Assembly: GCA_002633005.1 (NCBI GenBank)
Contig: NMRA01000292.1
Span: 209,328 to 273,327, forward strand
DNA from: Phoronis australis
Taxonomy: Eukaryota > Phoronida > Phoronidae
Reading direction: 5' to 3'
DNA length: 64,000 bases
Shown here: in pieces, positions 60,939 through 64,000 of the stretch
Numbering within the stretch: the stretch's first letter is position 1
Layout of the letters: the number at the start of each line of letters is the position of its first letter
Program-made: the position numbers and the translations under genes
The notes under the pieces: generated by a model
Database searches by the model: none
Seen by the model: only the letters and a program-made list of their open reading frames with translations
What the model was told of the DNA's origin: nothing

Positions 60939-61111
60939 AGCCAGAAACATTCAGTCAAGCCACAGAGAGGAGACAGTCCATAGATAACTTAAAATAGCAT
61001 AACTTACAGCCAGAAATATACAGTAGTCAAACCATAGAGAGGAGACAGTCCATAGGTAACTTAAAATAGCATAACTTACAGACAGAAATATACAGTAGTC
61101 AAACCACAGAA
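60939..61111. repeat. ~70-bp tandem repeat, 2.5 copies
   Basis: AGAGAGGAGACAGTCCATAG followed by TAACTTAAAATAGCATAACT occurs twice, with CAGAAA(T/C)AT(T/A)CAGT at 60942, 61011 and 61083. Unit lengths are about 69 and 72 bp. Confidence 0.85.
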
Positions 61112-62061
61112 ATGAGCTACACAGATGTTAGTGAATTACAGGCTGTAGTCAGGTGTCACACCTGTGTAGATGTACACCTGTCAATAAACAGCAGTACTAA
61201 TGAACAACACCACACCAATGAGTTCCAACACAATATTGCTGACAAGTCAAATTTTATTTTATGATCTTTTCATATACTTGGCACCAAAATAACACATTTC
61301 CATGTTCTGTACCATAGCTACCACCAGGAGTTTTGAAACAAACATAGCCATTCACAAAGATGAAAACCGGATAGTGAACCAACAAAATTTTGGGACTCTA
61401 TAAAACTGTAGGTCGACTAATAAAACACAAAAGAATTTGCCTCAGGTATCAATTTTTCAAAGTTAAAAAATCAGGCATTTCCTGGATTGTGACCATTGGC
61501 TGCTCAAAACTGAACAAACTGAGTTAGAAGGCCCAAACATTTGGTTCAAGGTTTTCACCCTCATAAGGACTATAAATGGGTAGCTCATGAGAGCATGTGG
61601 GACTTATCAGGAACCAGTGTTTATTGACACAGCATTAGCCCAGATTTGAAGTAACAATACATCTTATCAGAGAAGTCACAGACCATTATAAATCAGTTTT
61701 CCAGGTATACAAACGTTGGCAATGAAATTCACACCTCTCTGTTTTAAAGCAAAACAGAGATTTAATTTATGAGCAATTACTCTTGGGAGCCAACATGTGA
61801 TCAATTCAACAAACAGTGACTTTTCCGCTCATGACATAACGCCAACTACACAGGTGAGTGCAGGTGAAAAGGTAGATTGATTTCTGGTAACAAGACACAT
61901 TCCAATGTCATGCAATTAACAAGTGCGCGCTAATTAACTTAGGTCTGGTACACTTTGATCCTTGACACATGAACTTGATTGGTGTAGGGAAATAAAAGCT
62001 TAGGCTGCTCTTAAACATGTTCTCACTGCTCAGCGATGGGTGAGAAGCATATTTTTTTCAG

Positions 62062-62180
62062 TCAGGCGTCTTCATTTTTGATGCCACAAATCTTCATATT
62101 CACAAATGAAAACGATTGTTTTACTTCAGATTGACACAGAGCAAAATATTTTGAGTCAATATATTCCACAGTTAGTAGCG
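62062..62180 (-). CDS. candidate terminal exon, unrecognised protein
   Basis: Acceptor TTTTGTCTCCGTAG precedes 62180. After two bases it reads LLTVEYIDSKYFALCQSEVK, then QSFSFVNMKICGIKNEDA, and stops TGA at 62064-62062. The pyrimidine tract is good, but the segment is only 38 codons long and no partner exon was found. Confidence 0.25.
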
Positions 62181-62551
62181 CTACGGAGACAAAACAATTT
62201 TGATTGAGCCCTTGTGAAATAGAGGGATGAGAGAAAAATGACCTAATAGACACATATGTAAATGAAATGAAATAAAATTCAGAAATTAATTTCGTCAATA
62301 CACCAACGAGCATCATAACATGATAAGCATTGGACAATAAATTTAGCCGACACTCGTGTCACCTCGACACACGAACTAGGTTAATTTGAAAAATGTCAAC
62401 TTTAATAAACAAATTGTCCAAGGAAAGCACACTGATTACCCTGGTTGACAGCTGATTTACTAAACCGCATACAGATAGAATTTTAATCAAAATATTACTG
62501 AAGTGAGATAAGTAACTTATGGAATGTGTCAACACAGTGAAAGACTTGGCG

Positions 62552-62655
62552 TGTCAAAAAGCAGCAAAATAGACTCTCATTTCCTTGTTTGAATGACTGC
62601 TTCTGTCAAAAAGCAGCAAAATAGACTCTCATTTCCTTGTTTGAATGACTGCTCC
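62552..62655. repeat. 52-bp exact tandem duplication
   Basis: The unit starting TGTCAAAAAGCAGCAAAATA is present at 62552-62603 and 62604-62655, differing by about one base (CTTC against CTCC), so the duplication is recent. Confidence 0.92.
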
Positions 62656-64000
62656 TGTCGTGTGTCACTTCTTCATGAGTAAGGATCCTGCCAAAGATTT
62701 TTTGTATAGGACTTCCTAGACAACCTTTGAAGCCATGCCTAGCTACACACTTCAATTGTTCAACTTCCTATGTGACTTTTAAGCTTGAAAAGTTGCGTCA
62801 AGACACCTGTCAAAAATTGTAGTTGTAGATAGGGCCATACTATAGCTGCGTGTTACACATTGCCTTTCCTTAGTTTTCACCAGCTCTGCGTGAACTCGTG
62901 GTTTTGCTAACTTTTTAACACTAAAATGTACTCATCTACAACATTAACATTTTGGTTTAAATTTTGAGTACCGGTAGTTATAAAAAATGTTCTAAGACTT
63001 CATGCCAACTAAGATCACAGATAACATATTCGAAAAATTTGAGATTTTTTGATAAAATTTCCAGAGGAGGTGTGCTTCTCTTCCTATGCTCATCTTAGCT
63101 TCCGCTTAATGAGCAGACGCCGTACGGTATTTGCCGGAAGTAAAATGTGACAATACTCCAGGTGGCGCTAGTGTATAGTGAACTCACAGCCAACAATGTT
63201 GGTCGCCGCTTGTGTGCAGGATCACAGACTTTGTGCACAGCGAATATACACAGTTGGAGTTCCACAAACTATAGTCCAATCCATAGGTCCCCTCACACTT
63301 AACACAACTCTTGTAGGAGAGGAGTGTTGATGTAATCTGCACATCCAAGTAAATGGTAGGTGATACTACTGTCATCAAATTAATCTCTACAGCAGTGACC
63401 CCTGGTGATAACTTTGATGAGACTGAAATTCACTTTCAACGGGGATGCGCCACTGTTAAATCCACATGTTTACAGCGAAGTTAACTGGGACAAGTAACTT
63501 CGGTCCATGACCAATGTTGAGGGTTTATACTGAGCTAGGAATTCCTGGTACTAAGGGAAACTCCTCAAAACATTAAATACAATGCATTGACATTAGTATG
63601 AAAAGCCTTATTTGATGCCACAGACACATGGTAATACTTTTCGTTGTTATGAACCAGTGATGTGGATAATTTGATCAGTGAATGAATGGTGACTTCTAGT
63701 GACACTGAGTATGAATAATTGTGAATTGATGGGGGTTCACAATAAGCCTGCAGGCAGAGTGTGAAATGCTTGGAGGATCACTTGAACCATATTAGGGGAT
63801 ATTCATGTTCATGGCAACTATGTAAACCTCCATTTAAGACAGGAAATTTAGTTATGTTTAAGATCCCACAAACATAACACATCAGGGTTTATTGATTGGG
63901 GTGAACAAGTACACAAATGGTGAACTTGGAAATGAGTGCTCCAACATGAGATGACAAGTACATTGAAAAATGCATGATATCAACCAAGACTTGCAAGACA

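Larger units (their letters stand above)
46298..64000. other. upstream flank or 5' intron of the CUB-LDLa gene; mostly repeats
   Basis: The gene needs at least one more 5' exon, ending one base into a codon, so part of this region is probably its first intron. I could not identify that exon. Apart from the elements listed individually, the open frames here are short, AT-driven or repeat-driven. Confidence 0.4.

Overview
This is AT-rich eukaryotic DNA with spliced genes, long introns and many small transposable elements, so it comes from an animal genome. A multi-cysteine-cluster Toll-like receptor, a CUB/LDLa membrane protein and a cupin/JmjC-like gene point to a marine invertebrate. A lower deuterostome such as a hemichordate, or a lophotrochozoan, would fit; nothing in the window decides between them. 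Three short N tracts (4731, 37189, 55988-55993) sit in homopolymer runs.

Three protein-coding genes are well supported. (1) The last two coding exons of a plus-strand Fe(II)/2-oxoglutarate (cupin/JmjC-like) oxygenase lie at 1007-1145 and 2711-2796. Their splice phase matches, and the metal-ligand motifs can be read. (2) A complete single-exon Toll-like receptor of 1003 codons lies at 14428-17439 on the plus strand. (3) A minus-strand gene spanning at least 27664-46297 encodes a CUB domain, one LDL-receptor class A module, a transmembrane helix and a proline/tyrosine/serine-rich tail. I assembled it from six constitutive exons plus one 39-bp in-frame cassette exon, and every junction agrees in phase. 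Its 5' exon or exons (signal peptide and possibly another domain) were not found.

The rest is mainly repeats. From 7003 to 8001 there is a dead Penelope-like retroelement. Between 8.7 and 14 kb there is a dense cluster of fold-back and terminal-inverted-repeat elements, some built from 21-23-bp tandem units arranged as mirror-image arrays. A 22-23-bp minisatellite lies at 22921-23111. The large introns and the 46-64 kb region carry several dispersed families. These are a palindromic family with core GAGAACCAGTTT, a GGCGGC-ended family that occurs as head-to-tail dimers, a family containing CTAAATTGGTGAGA, and a tRNA-derived SINE head. There is also a near-perfect 127-bp hairpin at 54675-54801.

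The stretches 3.1-7.0, 18.2-22.9, 23.2-27.6, 33-43, 50-54 and 58.2-64 kb hold no gene I can defend. A few splice-flanked minus-strand open segments (57501-57697, 62062-62180) are listed with low confidence. I see no bacterial-type system, CRISPR array, rRNA gene or intact tRNA gene.
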